Of a DNA stretch of 64,000 bases, positions 8,503-17,093 are shown in pieces. Every line of letters starts with the position of its first letter. Positions within the stretch are counted from its first letter, which is position 1. The stretch covers positions 434,001 to 498,000 of the forward strand of contig NZ_CP104854.1 in NCBI RefSeq assembly GCF_050916235.1, given 5' to 3'. The DNA is from Maridesulfovibrio sp050916235 (GTDB lineage: Bacteria; Desulfobacterota; Desulfovibrionia; Desulfovibrionales; Desulfovibrionaceae). The notes beneath the pieces were generated by a model, which saw nothing but the letters and a program-made list of their open reading frames with translations, made no database searches and was not told where the DNA came from. Both the position numbers and the translations under genes were made by a program.

Positions 8503-8997
8503 TTACTTGGAAAGACGTTCCTTGACGTACTCGACCAGTCCGCCGCAATCAAGGATTCCCTTCATGAACGGGGGAACCGGTGCGCAGGTGATAACATCGC
8601 CGGTGGTCAGGTTCTTGATTTCGCCCTTCTCGGCATCGACTTCAAGCTGATCGCCGTCGCCGAGTTTAACAAAATCATCACCGACTTCAAGGAGGATGAG
8701 GCCCATATTGAAGCCGTTGCGGTAGAAAATACGGGCAAAACTTTTGGCTACTACAACCGGGATACCTGCGCCAAGGAGGGAAATAGGTGCGTGTTCACGG
8801 GAAGAACCACAACCGAAGTTCTCATCGGCAACCATGATATCGTTCTTTTTGACACGTTTGATCCAGCCTTCTTCAAGGCCTTCCATGCAGTTTGCGCCAA
8901 GTTCATCGGGATCGGTAGTAACCAGAAAACGGGCGGGGATGATGGCATCGGTATCAATGTGTGCCCCGACTCTGTGTGCAGTACCTTTGATAGACAT
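8503..8997 (-). CDS. leuD: 3-isopropylmalate dehydratase small subunit
   Basis: This 164-residue small subunit pairs with LeuC to isomerise 2-isopropylmalate to 3-isopropylmalate. The swivel-domain signature DENFGCGSSREHAPISLLGAG is complete, and DTDAIIPARFL matches the family N-terminus. The short length and the 419-residue partner place it in the archaeal/clostridial-type two-subunit class rather than the longer E. coli class. It lies 15 nt after leuC with an AGGAG ribosome-binding site. Confidence 0.96.
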   Translation of the reverse strand: MSIKGTAHRVGAHIDTDAIIPARFLVTTDPDELGANCMEGLEEGWIKRVKKNDIMVADENFGCGSSREHAPISLLGAGIPVVVAKSFARIFYRNGFNMGLILLEVGDDFVKLGDGDQLEVDAEKGEIKNLTTGDVITCAPVPPFMKGILDCGGLVEYVKERLSK

Positions 8998-9012
8998 ATA
9001 TAAATTCTCCTC

Positions 9013-10272
9013 TTAAAGGTCTTCAGGATCAATAATCTCGCCGGCAATTGCGGATGCTGCGGCTACTGCAGGGCTGGAGAGAAATACTTCGCTCTCGAGA
9101 CTGCCCATGCGGCCCTTGAAGTTACGGTTAGTAGTGGCAATTGCCCTTTCACCGCCAGCGAGGATACCCATGTGACCGCCGAGACAGGGACCGCAGGTTG
9201 CGGGTCCGACAATGGCTCCGCACTCCATGAAGGTTTCAATGAGTCCTTCCCTGAGAGCCTGTTTCCAGATGCTCGGGGTTGCGGGCAGTACGATCAGGCG
9301 GACATTCTTGTTGACCTTGCGGCCCTTGAGAACTTCAGCTGCCTGACGCAGGTCTTCAATACGGCCGTTGGTACAGGAACCGATGACAGACTGGTGAATC
9401 TGCATGTTCTTTACTTCGTCAACGGGCTTGACGTTGTCGGGCAGGTGCGGACATGCAATCTGAGGTTTCATGCCGTTCACGTTGATCTTGACCACGCGCT
9501 CGTAGGTTGCTCCGGCATCAGGACGGAGTTCAACGTCGCCGGTGCGGCCTGCAGCACGGCAGTATTCGAGGGTCTTGGCGTCAACAGGGAACAGACCGAC
9601 CTTGCCGCCGGCTTCAATAGCCATGTTGGCAATGGTCATACGTCCTTCTATGGAAAGATCATCTACAGCGGAACCGCTGAATTCAAGGGCCTTGTAAAGC
9701 GCACCGGATACACCGATGGTGCCGATCAGGTTGAGGATGTAGTCCTTGGCGCCGACATACTTGCCTGGCCTGCCTTCGATTTCAACCTTGATGGTCGGGG
9801 GAACTTTGAACCAGGTTTCGCCGAGAGCCATGGCACCGGCAATATCGGTAGAGCCCATACCGGTGGCGAAAGCGCCGAGACCGCCGTAGGTGCAGGTGTG
9901 AGAGTCGGCACCGATTACAATGTCGGAAGGACCGACAAGACCGAGCTCGGGAAGCAGTGCGTGCTCTACGCCTACATCCCCTCCTTCGTAGTAGTGGGTG
10001 ATGTTCTTTTCATGAGCGAACTCACGGACCACCTTCACCTGCTCTGCGGAATCAATGTCCTTGTTGGGAGTGAAGTGGTCGCAGACCAGAGCGACTTTGT
10101 CCTTGTCGAAAACCTGATCCGCACCCATGGCACGGAAAGACTTGATGGCAAGGGGGGCGGTAATGTCGTTGGCCAGTACCAGAGATACGTTACAACGGAC
10201 AATCTGGCCCGCTTCTTTTACGGTTTCGTCGGTATGCGCCTGTAAAATCTTCTCAGCTAATGTCTTAGGCAT
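9013..10272 (-). CDS. leuC: 3-isopropylmalate dehydratase large subunit
   Basis: This 419-residue aconitase-superfamily subunit carries the [4Fe-4S] cluster of isopropylmalate isomerase. Cluster cysteines are recognisable in VIGSCTNGRIEDL and in GPATCGPCLGGHMGILA; GADSHTCTYGGLGAFATG is also conserved. Its length fits the short LeuC subfamily paired with a 160-residue LeuD. The start overlaps leuA by 8 nt and has an AGGAG site. HacA-type homoaconitase is a formal alternative, but the leu context decides against it. Confidence 0.96.
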   Translation of the reverse strand: MPKTLAEKILQAHTDETVKEAGQIVRCNVSLVLANDITAPLAIKSFRAMGADQVFDKDKVALVCDHFTPNKDIDSAEQVKVVREFAHEKNITHYYEGGDVGVEHALLPELGLVGPSDIVIGADSHTCTYGGLGAFATGMGSTDIAGAMALGETWFKVPPTIKVEIEGRPGKYVGAKDYILNLIGTIGVSGALYKALEFSGSAVDDLSIEGRMTIANMAIEAGGKVGLFPVDAKTLEYCRAAGRTGDVELRPDAGATYERVVKINVNGMKPQIACPHLPDNVKPVDEVKNMQIHQSVIGSCTNGRIEDLRQAAEVLKGRKVNKNVRLIVLPATPSIWKQALREGLIETFMECGAIVGPATCGPCLGGHMGILAGGERAIATTNRNFKGRMGSLESEVFLSSPAVAAASAIAGEIIDPEDL

Positions 10273-11812
10273 TCTGTTTCTCCTGTTTCATACGTTCAAC
10301 CCTGTTTATGGCGTTGATGTAGGCTTTGGCACTGGCGACAATAATGTCTTCGTCAGAACCGCGCCCGATTGATTTAAATCCGTTATCGGTAATGTGGACC
10401 ATTACAGCACCCTGTGCGTCAGCACCGCCGGTGACTGCGTTGACCGAATAGAGTTCCAGCTTCGGTTTACGACCGACCATCTTGTTGATGGTGGAGAATA
10501 CTGCATTGATAGGACCGTCGCCGAATCCCACATCCTGAAGAGTTTTCGGATTATCCTTATCTTCGCTGAAGTCTTCCAGCACGATTGCAGCGTGCGGGGA
10601 AACCCCGGCAGTACCGGAAAATACGGACAGATCCTTTACACGGTACAGGTCGTGGATACGATATGCTTCTTCAAGCACCAGTGCTTCCACGTCCTCATCG
10701 AAAATTTCTTCTTTCTTATCCGCCAGAGCCTTGATTGCAACAAAGACCCTTTCGATCTGTTTATCATTAAGTTCATACCCCATTTCACGCAGCTTTGAAC
10801 CCAGAGCATTTCTACCGGAGTGTTTGCCGAGTACAATGGAAGTGCCCTTCTTGCCGATGGACTCGGGAGTCATGATCTCGTAAGTCTGGCGGTTTTTGAG
10901 CATACCGTCCTGATGGATGCCGGATTCATGGGCAAAAGCATTCGCTCCGACAATGGCCTTGTAAGGCGAAATAGGCTGGCCGATGGTGGAAGCAAGTCTG
11001 CGGCAGGACGGGAAGAGCTGTTCGGTAACGATGGAAGTCTCAACATTGTAATAATCCTTACGGGTATGCAAGGCCATGATGACTTCTTCCAATGCAGCGT
11101 TACCGGCACGTTCACCGATACCGGACAGAGTTACTTCCGCCTGACGGGCACCGGCTTTGATTGCTGCCAGAGTATTCGCAACGGCAAGCCCCAGATCGTT
11201 ATGGCAGTGTACACTGAAGATTGCCTTACTGCTGTTGGAAACGTTCTTGAGCAGGTACTCGACCAGCTTGCCGAATTCATCAGGCTGGGCATAGCCCACT
11301 GTATCGGGGATATTGATGGTGGTAGCACCTTCCTCAATGGCGGCCTCGACTACCTGTGCGAGGAAATCCCAGCGGGAACGGGAAGCATCTTCAGCGGAAA
11401 ATTCAACATTGGGAGTCAGGGAAGCGGCGTGGCGTACGGCTTTGCGGGCCATCTCCAGAATCTGCTCCGGCTCCTTGTTGAACTTGTGCTTCATGTGGAT
11501 GTCTGAAGTGGCAATAAAAGTATGAATTCTGGGATTCTTGGCATGTTTCACAGCCTCAAACGCACGGTCAATATCTGCGGTCAGCGCACGACAAAGCCCT
11601 GCGACTTGAATATCACCCACTGATTTTGCAATCTGGGTTACGGCTTCGAAGTCGCCATGACTGGCTGCGGGAAAACCGGCTTCGATGATGTCAACACCGA
11701 GCATCTCCAACTGGCGGGCCATGGAGATTTTTTCGGCCAGGTTCATGGTTGCACCGGGGGACTGTTCTCCATCACGCAAAGTTGTATCGAAAATATATAC
11801 TTTATCAGACAT
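10265..11812 (-). CDS. leuA: 2-isopropylmalate synthase
   Basis: This 515-residue enzyme condenses acetyl-CoA with 2-oxoisovalerate, the committed step of leucine synthesis. The catalytic HMGL-like barrel begins with IFDTTLRDGEQSPGATM and includes the metal-binding SVHCHNDLGLAVANTLAA. The C-terminal roughly 130 residues form a LeuA regulatory domain, expected to bind leucine for feedback inhibition. AGGAGA precedes the ATG by seven bases. Its 168-nt upstream gap from pssA holds an inverted repeat that overlaps the pssA stop. Citramalate synthase is possible by homology alone, but full length and operon favour LeuA. Confidence 0.95.
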   Translation of the reverse strand: MSDKVYIFDTTLRDGEQSPGATMNLAEKISMARQLEMLGVDIIEAGFPAASHGDFEAVTQIAKSVGDIQVAGLCRALTADIDRAFEAVKHAKNPRIHTFIATSDIHMKHKFNKEPEQILEMARKAVRHAASLTPNVEFSAEDASRSRWDFLAQVVEAAIEEGATTINIPDTVGYAQPDEFGKLVEYLLKNVSNSSKAIFSVHCHNDLGLAVANTLAAIKAGARQAEVTLSGIGERAGNAALEEVIMALHTRKDYYNVETSIVTEQLFPSCRRLASTIGQPISPYKAIVGANAFAHESGIHQDGMLKNRQTYEIMTPESIGKKGTSIVLGKHSGRNALGSKLREMGYELNDKQIERVFVAIKALADKKEEIFDEDVEALVLEEAYRIHDLYRVKDLSVFSGTAGVSPHAAIVLEDFSEDKDNPKTLQDVGFGDGPINAVFSTINKMVGRKPKLELYSVNAVTGGADAQGAVMVHITDNGFKSIGRGSDEDIIVASAKAYINAINRVERMKQEKQNA

Positions 11813-11922
11813 TATTCTATCTCCTATGCAAGATCTGCAAAAGGTTGAACCCTTTGCATGCTATAATAATTATACAAGAAAAGTAACAGGAATCTGGCTA
11901 AACTACCGGCTATTACCGTCCC

Positions 11923-11995
11923 CTAAAGAATTATGGTACCTTATAAGCAGGATGTGAGGATAGAAACCCGCACTAAAAGCTTATGATAATTCTTT
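11923..11995. repeat. Imperfect inverted repeat across the pssA stop codon
   Basis: AAAGAATTAT (11925-11934) is perfectly complementary to ATAATTCTTT (11986-11995), and the inner ATAAGC (11943-11948) to GCTTAT (11979-11984). The structure encloses the pssA stop and part of the leuA leader. There is no T-run, so it is not a standard terminator. It might adjust read-through or mRNA stability between pssA and leuA. Confidence 0.5.
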
Positions 11996-12748
11996 GGAGG
12001 ACTTTCCTAGTAGCTTACTGCTTCTGCGGGATAGAAAGAAAACAGTGTAAATGGGGCCGGAAATAATATAACCGGCAAAAATAATGAAACCCAGAAACTT
12101 GGGCTGGGAGGCAACCATTGCAAAGAGAGCAATAACAGTTACCATGGCGCTGAAGGGATGAGCTTTGAACATTCCAACTTCTTTAAAAGAATTGTAGCGA
12201 ACAGTGCTCACCATGAGAAATGCGAGGCAATACACGAGGATCAGAGTGAACATTGGCAGTACACTCTGGGCAATGCCAGCAGGAATAAAGGGAAAAAACA
12301 GGATGAGAGTCGCCAAGGTGCAACCTGCCGCAGGAATGGGCAGCCCGACGAAATGGGCCTTGGAGGTGGTTGCCGCCTGGACATTGAAACGGGCAAGTCT
12401 GAGAGCACCGCAGGCAACCAGCAAAAAGGCTGCCAGCATGCCCAGTCTGCCGAACTGGTGGAGCTGCCACTGATAAACCATAAACGCAGGAGTAACACCG
12501 AAGGCGACCACATCCGCAAGAGAATCAAGCTGCACGCCGAATTCACTGCTGGTACCGGTCAACCGGGCCACCTTTCCGTCGAGACCGTCAAAGAGACAGC
12601 TCACCAGAATGGCGACAGCACTCATCTCGTATTGTCCTTCCACAACCCAGTTCATCGAAAGAAAGCCACAGAAGAGGCTTGCTACGGTGAGCAGGTTGGG
12701 CAGGATATATACGCCCTTGTGCTTCGGTATTCTTTTTTCCTGTGCCAT
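11981..12748 (-). CDS. pssA: CDP-diacylglycerol-serine O-phosphatidyltransferase
   Basis: This 255-residue integral membrane enzyme makes phosphatidylserine, the precursor of phosphatidylethanolamine. The CDP-alcohol phosphotransferase motif is complete as DGLDGKVAR followed by EFGVQLDSLAD (roughly residues 54-80), with several hydrophobic helices after it. The N-terminal YILPNLLTVASLFCGFLSM is typical of the PssA type II family. It is first in a same-strand series with leuA, behind the promoter at 12870-12898. A psd gene commonly sits next to pssA but is absent here. Confidence 0.95.
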   Translation of the reverse strand: MAQEKRIPKHKGVYILPNLLTVASLFCGFLSMNWVVEGQYEMSAVAILVSCLFDGLDGKVARLTGTSSEFGVQLDSLADVVAFGVTPAFMVYQWQLHQFGRLGMLAAFLLVACGALRLARFNVQAATTSKAHFVGLPIPAAGCTLATLILFFPFIPAGIAQSVLPMFTLILVYCLAFLMVSTVRYNSFKEVGMFKAHPFSAMVTVIALFAMVASQPKFLGFIIFAGYIISGPIYTVFFLSRRSSKLLGKSSKELS

Positions 12749-12783
12749 TAAACTACTTGGTATCAGTTTCGGTTACCTGTTCA

Positions 12784-12854
12784 AGCCCGGCTGTCAGGCC
12801 GGGTTCAGATCCGGATGGACCCTGCCGTTTCTTCCGGATAACACTTGTATCCGG
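12784..12854 (-). promoter_or_regulatory. Stem-loops in the pssA leader
   Basis: Two hairpins lie in the predicted leader: CCCGGC (786-791 of this kilobase) with GCCGGG (798-803), and CCGGATA (834-840) with TATCCGG (848-854). Neither has a T-run, so they look like leader structure rather than a terminator. Their role is unknown. Confidence 0.45.
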
Positions 12855-12869
12855 CGAACTTAAGGTCAG

Positions 12870-12898
12870 TTAATACCCCTCTGTTCCGCAAAGGTCAA
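12870..12898 (-). promoter_or_regulatory. Sigma-70-like promoter for pssA-leu
   Basis: On the minus strand TTGACC is followed after exactly 17 nt by TATTAA. Transcription would begin near 12863, giving a leader of about 115 nt before pssA. Confidence 0.6.
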
Positions 12899-13025
12899 CC
12901 TAGAAGTATTCAAAATCCGGCAAAAACAATTTAACCACCTGCAATGAAAGAAATATTATTCAACAAAACTCTTGATTACTCAATCAAACCATACGGCCTT
13001 GCATTGTTCACGGCGAAGAATATCC

Positions 13026-13607
13026 TTAAAAACACCCAGCCACGGCAAGGTTGTTCTGTGTTCCATCCCACTGCATCCTGCCTGTCTCGAAGACAGCACG
13101 AGAGACTGAATACATTAGTCTTAAGCGATCATTACGAAAAACAAGATCATCAAACTTGAATCCTAGTTTCCCGGCAACCTTAATGGAACCGAAGTTGGCC
13201 GGATGAATTATGGCTTTGACGCAGTCTAGGCCTGTGGCAGCAAAAGCTTTCTCCAGCACGGCATGTCCGGCCTCGGTCGCAAGTCCCATGCCCCAGAAAT
13301 CCGGATGGAAGACCCAGCTTACGCCGACCTGATTCACAACTGACGCCGTGAAACTTTCCAGAGGCTGAAGCCCGCAGTATCCTGCCAGCCTCCCGGTCTC
13401 CTTCAAAGCAACCCCGAAAAGGCAAAAACCGAGTTCGGACAAAATGAAGTGCTGGATAGACAGAACATGCCTTACCATGCCCTCTGCCCATGGTTCCTGC
13501 CTTAGAATATACCGGTAAACAGCAGGATCTTTCATGAGGACATCAAAATAATCGGCGTCATCTGCCTTCAAAGGCCGCAAGTAAAGTCTTTGCGTCTCGA
13601 TAATCAC
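13026..13607 (-). CDS. GNAT-family N-acetyltransferase
   Basis: This roughly 193-residue GNAT protein belongs to the RimJ/RimL-like Acetyltransf_3 group: ETQRLYLRPLKADDADYFDVL at the start, GVSWVFHPDFWGMGLATEAGHAVLEKAF as the acetyl-CoA binding region, and HPANFGSIKVAGKLGFKF near the end. GTG at 13607 is preferred because AGGAG is nine bases upstream; the in-frame TTG at 13616 has no room for a ribosome-binding site. It follows mnmA by about 18 nt and is probably co-transcribed. The substrate is unknown. Confidence 0.85.
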   Translation of the reverse strand: MIIETQRLYLRPLKADDADYFDVLMKDPAVYRYILRQEPWAEGMVRHVLSIQHFILSELGFCLFGVALKETGRLAGYCGLQPLESFTASVVNQVGVSWVFHPDFWGMGLATEAGHAVLEKAFAATGLDCVKAIIHPANFGSIKVAGKLGFKFDDLVFRNDRLRLMYSVSRAVFETGRMQWDGTQNNLAVAGCF

Positions 13608-13625
13608 GGGTATCAACTCCTGCGG

Positions 13626-14708
13626 CTAGCCCAGAATGATACCACCTCCGAGCACAGCCCCATCTTCGGTATAAGCCGCCACTATCTGGCCCGGTGTGGG
13701 TCTGGAGTGTGGCTCGATAAAATCAAAATATATTCTTCCGCCATCCAGCCTGGCCCTTGCGGGCTTGGATCGCTGGCGGTATCTGGTCTTCACAAAAACG
13801 ATTGCTGGCCATCGCTGAAATTCAATCAGATAATTGAACCTGTCCGCAAGGCATCCCTCGGCATCAAGCTCATCCCGGGTACCTACTATGAGGACGTTGC
13901 GGGACATATCCTTATCCAGAACATAAAGAGGTTCCGTCCAGGCTATGCCCAGGCCTTTTCTCTGGCCCAGAGTATAGCGCCACAACCCTTCGTGCTTGCC
14001 GATAACTTTTCCGGAACTGAGCATCACATTTCCCGGTCCGGGCAACTTAACGTTCCGTTCAACCAGAAAACTGCGGTAATCGTCGTCAGGAACGAAACAG
14101 ATCTCCTGACTTTCCGATGGAAGCGGGATCTCCACGCCCCTCCTCTCCAGCTCGGCATAGGTGTGTTCCTTGCTGTGCTCTCCAAGCGGGAACACTCCCC
14201 GGTGCAGATCTTTGGCAGGTACGAGCGACAGGAAATAGCTCTGATCCTTGCCCATATCCGCACCACGGACCAGAACCCGCCCGAATTCCGTATGCTCAGC
14301 CATCCGGACGTAATGCCCTGTTCCCAGAAGTTCAGCTCCACGTTCGCGGGCAGCCCTCCCCAGCAGTCCGAACTTGATTTCAGGATTGCACATGGCACAG
14401 GGGTTGGGGGTATTGCCTTTGAGATACTCCTGTACAAACGGCTCAATCACCAGACTGTCAAACTCACCGGTCAGATCAACGACATGAAGTTCAACGCCCA
14501 GATCCGTGCAGCGTTTCTCCAGCCCTTGCACTGCCGGAACTGCTTTCTCGCGGCCGAGGAAACAGCCGTGCATGGCGAAAACATCTGCCCCGCTCTCCTT
14601 GAGCAGGATCAGTGAAAGAAGGCTGTCCGCACCGCCGCTGACTGCCATGGCAACCTTGCGTCCGGCGGCTACTTCACCCAGACCGGGATATATCAGAGCT
14701 GAATCCAT
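13626..14708 (-). CDS. mnmA: tRNA-specific 2-thiouridylase
   Basis: This 360-residue enzyme adds sulfur to U34 of Lys, Glu and Gln tRNAs. The PP-loop is SGGADS (residues 24-29). The catalytic cysteine pair is Cys107 in CNPEIKFG and Cys204 in QEICFVPDDDYRSF, and GTGHYVRM and DQSYFL are also conserved. The PP-loop has Ala where most MnmA proteins have Val, which is a mild change. A GGAG site precedes the ATG. The downstream acetyltransferase is only 18 nt away. Confidence 0.94.
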   Translation of the reverse strand: MDSALIYPGLGEVAAGRKVAMAVSGGADSLLSLILLKESGADVFAMHGCFLGREKAVPAVQGLEKRCTDLGVELHVVDLTGEFDSLVIEPFVQEYLKGNTPNPCAMCNPEIKFGLLGRAARERGAELLGTGHYVRMAEHTEFGRVLVRGADMGKDQSYFLSLVPAKDLHRGVFPLGEHSKEHTYAELERRGVEIPLPSESQEICFVPDDDYRSFLVERNVKLPGPGNVMLSSGKVIGKHEGLWRYTLGQRKGLGIAWTEPLYVLDKDMSRNVLIVGTRDELDAEGCLADRFNYLIEFQRWPAIVFVKTRYRQRSKPARARLDGGRIYFDFIEPHSRPTPGQIVAAYTEDGAVLGGGIILG

Positions 14709-14782
14709 CTAAATTCTCCAACAATTACTCACACAGTGTAACAGCAGTGCTTCCATGCTGATTCATCGGTGTTACAAGCACA

Positions 14783-14815
14783 ATGCCCGGACAGCGTACC
14801 ACGCTGTCCGGGCAT
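14783..14815. terminator. Perfect 15-bp palindrome between mnmA and uraA
   Basis: ATGCCCGGACAGCGT (14783-14797) pairs perfectly with ACGCTGTCCGGGCAT (14801-14815) across a 3-nt loop. No T-run follows on either strand, so its role as a terminator is uncertain; it may back up the hairpin at 14843-14863. Confidence 0.5.
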
Positions 14816-14837
14816 ATGTCTCTCACAAGTCTCTATG

Positions 14838-14863
14838 GAAAATCAACCGGACAACCCGGTTGA
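14838..14863 (-). terminator. Probable terminator after uraA
   Basis: TCAACCGG (14843-14850) pairs with CCGGTTGA (14856-14863). On the minus strand the stem is followed by TTTTCC. It lies 10 bp past the uraA stop. Confidence 0.6.
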
Positions 14864-14873
14864 CAGGACTTTA

Positions 14874-16127
14874 TTATTCAGCCTTTTTAGGCATTGGCAA
14901 AACAAGATTAAGGAACACGCCGAGGATACCGGCAAGTCCGATTCCGCCAAGACGGAACTCGTCGCTGAACGGGGTGGGCAGGGACATGCCGCCGACACCG
15001 AAGATAACGATCAGCGCCACAATAGCAAGGTTGCGGGCTTCCATAAGGTCATCACCGGCACGAACGAGGGTGTTCATACCGACAACCATAATGGCACCGA
15101 AGAGCAGAACCATGATCCCGCCCATTACCGGCACGGGAATGGTGGACAGGAAAGCACCTACCTTGCCGCAGAAGGCCAGAGCAATGGCCACGATGGAAGC
15201 CCAGGTCATGATCGCGGGATTGAAAACCTTGATCAGGGCAACGGCACCGGTAACTTCGGAATAGGTGGTGTTAGGAGGACCGCCGAGACAGGCGGCAAGG
15301 GAAGTAGCCAGACCGTCACCCAGCATGGTGTTCTGGATGCCGGGATCTTTTACGTAATCCTTGTTTGCTACGGAGCTGATGGCAAGGACATCACCGAAGT
15401 GCTCGATTGCAGGTGCAATGGCTACCGGTACAATGAAGAGCACGGCTTCAAGGTTCCACTCAGGGAAAGTGAAGTTGGGCATTGAAACCCAGGGGGCTGC
15501 GGCCACAGCATCAAAGTTTACCAGTCCCATGAACAGGGAAACAGCGTAGCCGGCTGCTATTCCGCACAGGATAGGAACAAGCTTCAGCCAGCCCTTACCC
15601 AGCAGCGAGACTGCAACGGTTACACCAAGTGAGACCATGGACACGATAAGTGCGGTCTTCTCGGGAATCAAAACAATTGATCCGTCACCGGTCTTGCCTA
15701 CGGCCATGAAGACAGCCACGGGAGCCAGAATCAGGCCGATAACCATGATTACCGGTCCGGTAACGATAGGAGGCAGAATTCTCTTGAGAATCTCGGTTCC
15801 GCGCCAACGGATGAGGAAACTCAATACCACGTAGAACAGGCCGGCCGCAGCAAGTCCGCACAGGGTGGACGGAATACCCCAGGTCTGCACGCCGTAGATG
15901 ATGGGTGCGATGAATGCAAAGGACGAGGCAAGGAATACCGGAATCTTGCCTTTGGTGATGACCTGGAAGAGCAGTGTACCCGCTCCTGCAGTGAACAGGG
16001 CCACGTTGGGGTCAAGCCCGGTCAGCAGCGGAACAAGAACAAGTGCGCCGAAGGCCACGAAAAGCATCTGCGCGCCGAGGACAAAATCTCTTGCCCGAAA
16101 ATTGTAATCAGTACTGTGTGTGCTCAT
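14874..16127 (-). CDS. uraA: Uracil/xanthine permease (NCS2 family)
   Basis: This 417-residue inner-membrane symporter has about 12-14 hydrophobic segments. NCS2 features include QMLFVAFGALVLVPLLTGLDP in the first helices, the substrate-site segment IAPAIEHFGDVLAISSV and GLATSLAACLGGPPNTTYSE, as in UraA. ATG at 16127 has GGGAGA six bases upstream; an earlier in-frame start lacks one. It lies directly downstream of upp, which supports uracil rather than xanthine as substrate. A terminator-like hairpin separates the two. Confidence 0.93.
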   Translation of the reverse strand: MSTHSTDYNFRARDFVLGAQMLFVAFGALVLVPLLTGLDPNVALFTAGAGTLLFQVITKGKIPVFLASSFAFIAPIIYGVQTWGIPSTLCGLAAAGLFYVVLSFLIRWRGTEILKRILPPIVTGPVIMVIGLILAPVAVFMAVGKTGDGSIVLIPEKTALIVSMVSLGVTVAVSLLGKGWLKLVPILCGIAAGYAVSLFMGLVNFDAVAAAPWVSMPNFTFPEWNLEAVLFIVPVAIAPAIEHFGDVLAISSVANKDYVKDPGIQNTMLGDGLATSLAACLGGPPNTTYSEVTGAVALIKVFNPAIMTWASIVAIALAFCGKVGAFLSTIPVPVMGGIMVLLFGAIMVVGMNTLVRAGDDLMEARNLAIVALIVIFGVGGMSLPTPFSDEFRLGGIGLAGILGVFLNLVLPMPKKAE

Positions 16128-16227
16128 TTTATCTCCCTCAAAAATTTCCAACCGACTCCCCTGCATCCCCCGCACAGAAAATGTGCTTCAGCCTGAGCAG
16201 GCCTAAAGGACGTAAGAAGAACTGTAC

Positions 16228-16254
16228 TCAAAAAAAAGGCACCGTGTGGTGCCT
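16228..16254 (-). terminator. Terminator or attenuator between upp and uraA
   Basis: AGGCACC (16237-16243) pairs with GGTGCCT (16248-16254). On the minus strand this is followed by eight T residues. It lies 14 bp past the upp stop and 100 bp before uraA, so it may end upp or attenuate entry into uraA. Confidence 0.8.
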
Positions 16255-16267
16255 GAAAAATAATTTT

Positions 16268-16894
16268 TTACTTGGTGCCGAATATCTTATCTCCCGCGTC
16301 ACCGAGACCGGGAAGAATATAGCCGACGTCGTTAAGCTTTTCATCAATTGCTGCGGTATAGATATCCACATCGGGATGGGCACTGACGATCTTTTCAATG
16401 CCTTCAGGAGCAGCTACGAGGAAAAGGCCCTTGATGCTGGTGCAGCCGGCCTTCTTGAGAAGCTCGATAGTGGCGAGAAGAGTTCCGCCGGTAGCAAGCA
16501 TGGGGTCAAGAATGAGCGCGATACGTTCATCTATGTTGCTTGCGAGCTTGACGTAATATTCTACAGGCTGCAGAGTTTCTTCGTTGCGGTAGAAGCCGAC
16601 TACGCTGACGCGCGCACCAGGGACCATGTCAAGGACACCATCCATCATGCCGAGCCCAGCCCTGAGGATGGGAACCACGGTGATCTTCTTGCCCTTGATC
16701 TCTTCTACCTCAACATCTCCGGCCCAACCTTTGATGGTTTTGGTTTCTGTGACAAGGTCTTTGGTTGCCTCATAAGTGAGGAGCCTTGAAATTTCCTGAG
16801 CCAGTGCGCGAAAGCGGCTGGTGCTGATGCCGTCTTCACGGAGAATGCCGAGCTTGTGTCTTACCAAAGGATGGTCTACCACATGTACCGCCAC
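16268..16894 (-). CDS. upp: Uracil phosphoribosyltransferase
   Basis: This 208-residue enzyme converts uracil and PRPP to UMP. The PRPP loop appears as LILDPMLATGGTLLATIELLKKAG, the flexible RAGLGMMDG segment near residue 80 is conserved, and the C-terminal GYILPGLGDAGDKIFGTK is diagnostic of Upp. Translation starts at GTG 16894, with AGGAGG placed just upstream. It is paired with the uracil permease on the same strand, as in many bacteria. Confidence 0.97.
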   Translation of the reverse strand: MAVHVVDHPLVRHKLGILREDGISTSRFRALAQEISRLLTYEATKDLVTETKTIKGWAGDVEVEEIKGKKITVVPILRAGLGMMDGVLDMVPGARVSVVGFYRNEETLQPVEYYVKLASNIDERIALILDPMLATGGTLLATIELLKKAGCTSIKGLFLVAAPEGIEKIVSAHPDVDIYTAAIDEKLNDVGYILPGLGDAGDKIFGTK

Positions 16895-16952
16895 GGTGCC
16901 TCCTGTGTACCATGTTATTAGTTATATAAATCCCATAAGTCAAAACTTCGTG

Positions 16953-16981
16953 TTTATATATGACAGATATACAGAGGTCAA
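16953..16981 (-). promoter_or_regulatory. Sigma-70-like promoter for upp
   Basis: On the minus strand TTGACC and TATAAA are separated by 17 nt. The predicted start near 16946 gives a leader of about 50 nt before the GTG of upp. Confidence 0.55.
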
Positions 16982-17093
16982 CATGTTTTGAACACATTTC
17001 CCAAACAATCGCTACCACACCGGAATAACTGGAAATTTAGATATTTTTAATTTTTTTTGAGAATCAATATAAAACAAACACGGATTAAATGAC

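Noticed and set aside
9172..10245. A 357-codon plus-strand ORF across leuC
   Set aside because: It is a shadow of leuC; composition is low-complexity and no ribosome-binding site or family motif is present.
13590..14615. A 341-codon plus-strand ORF opposite mnmA
   Set aside because: It lies antisense to an intact mnmA with all its catalytic motifs, and its own product has no recognisable domain.
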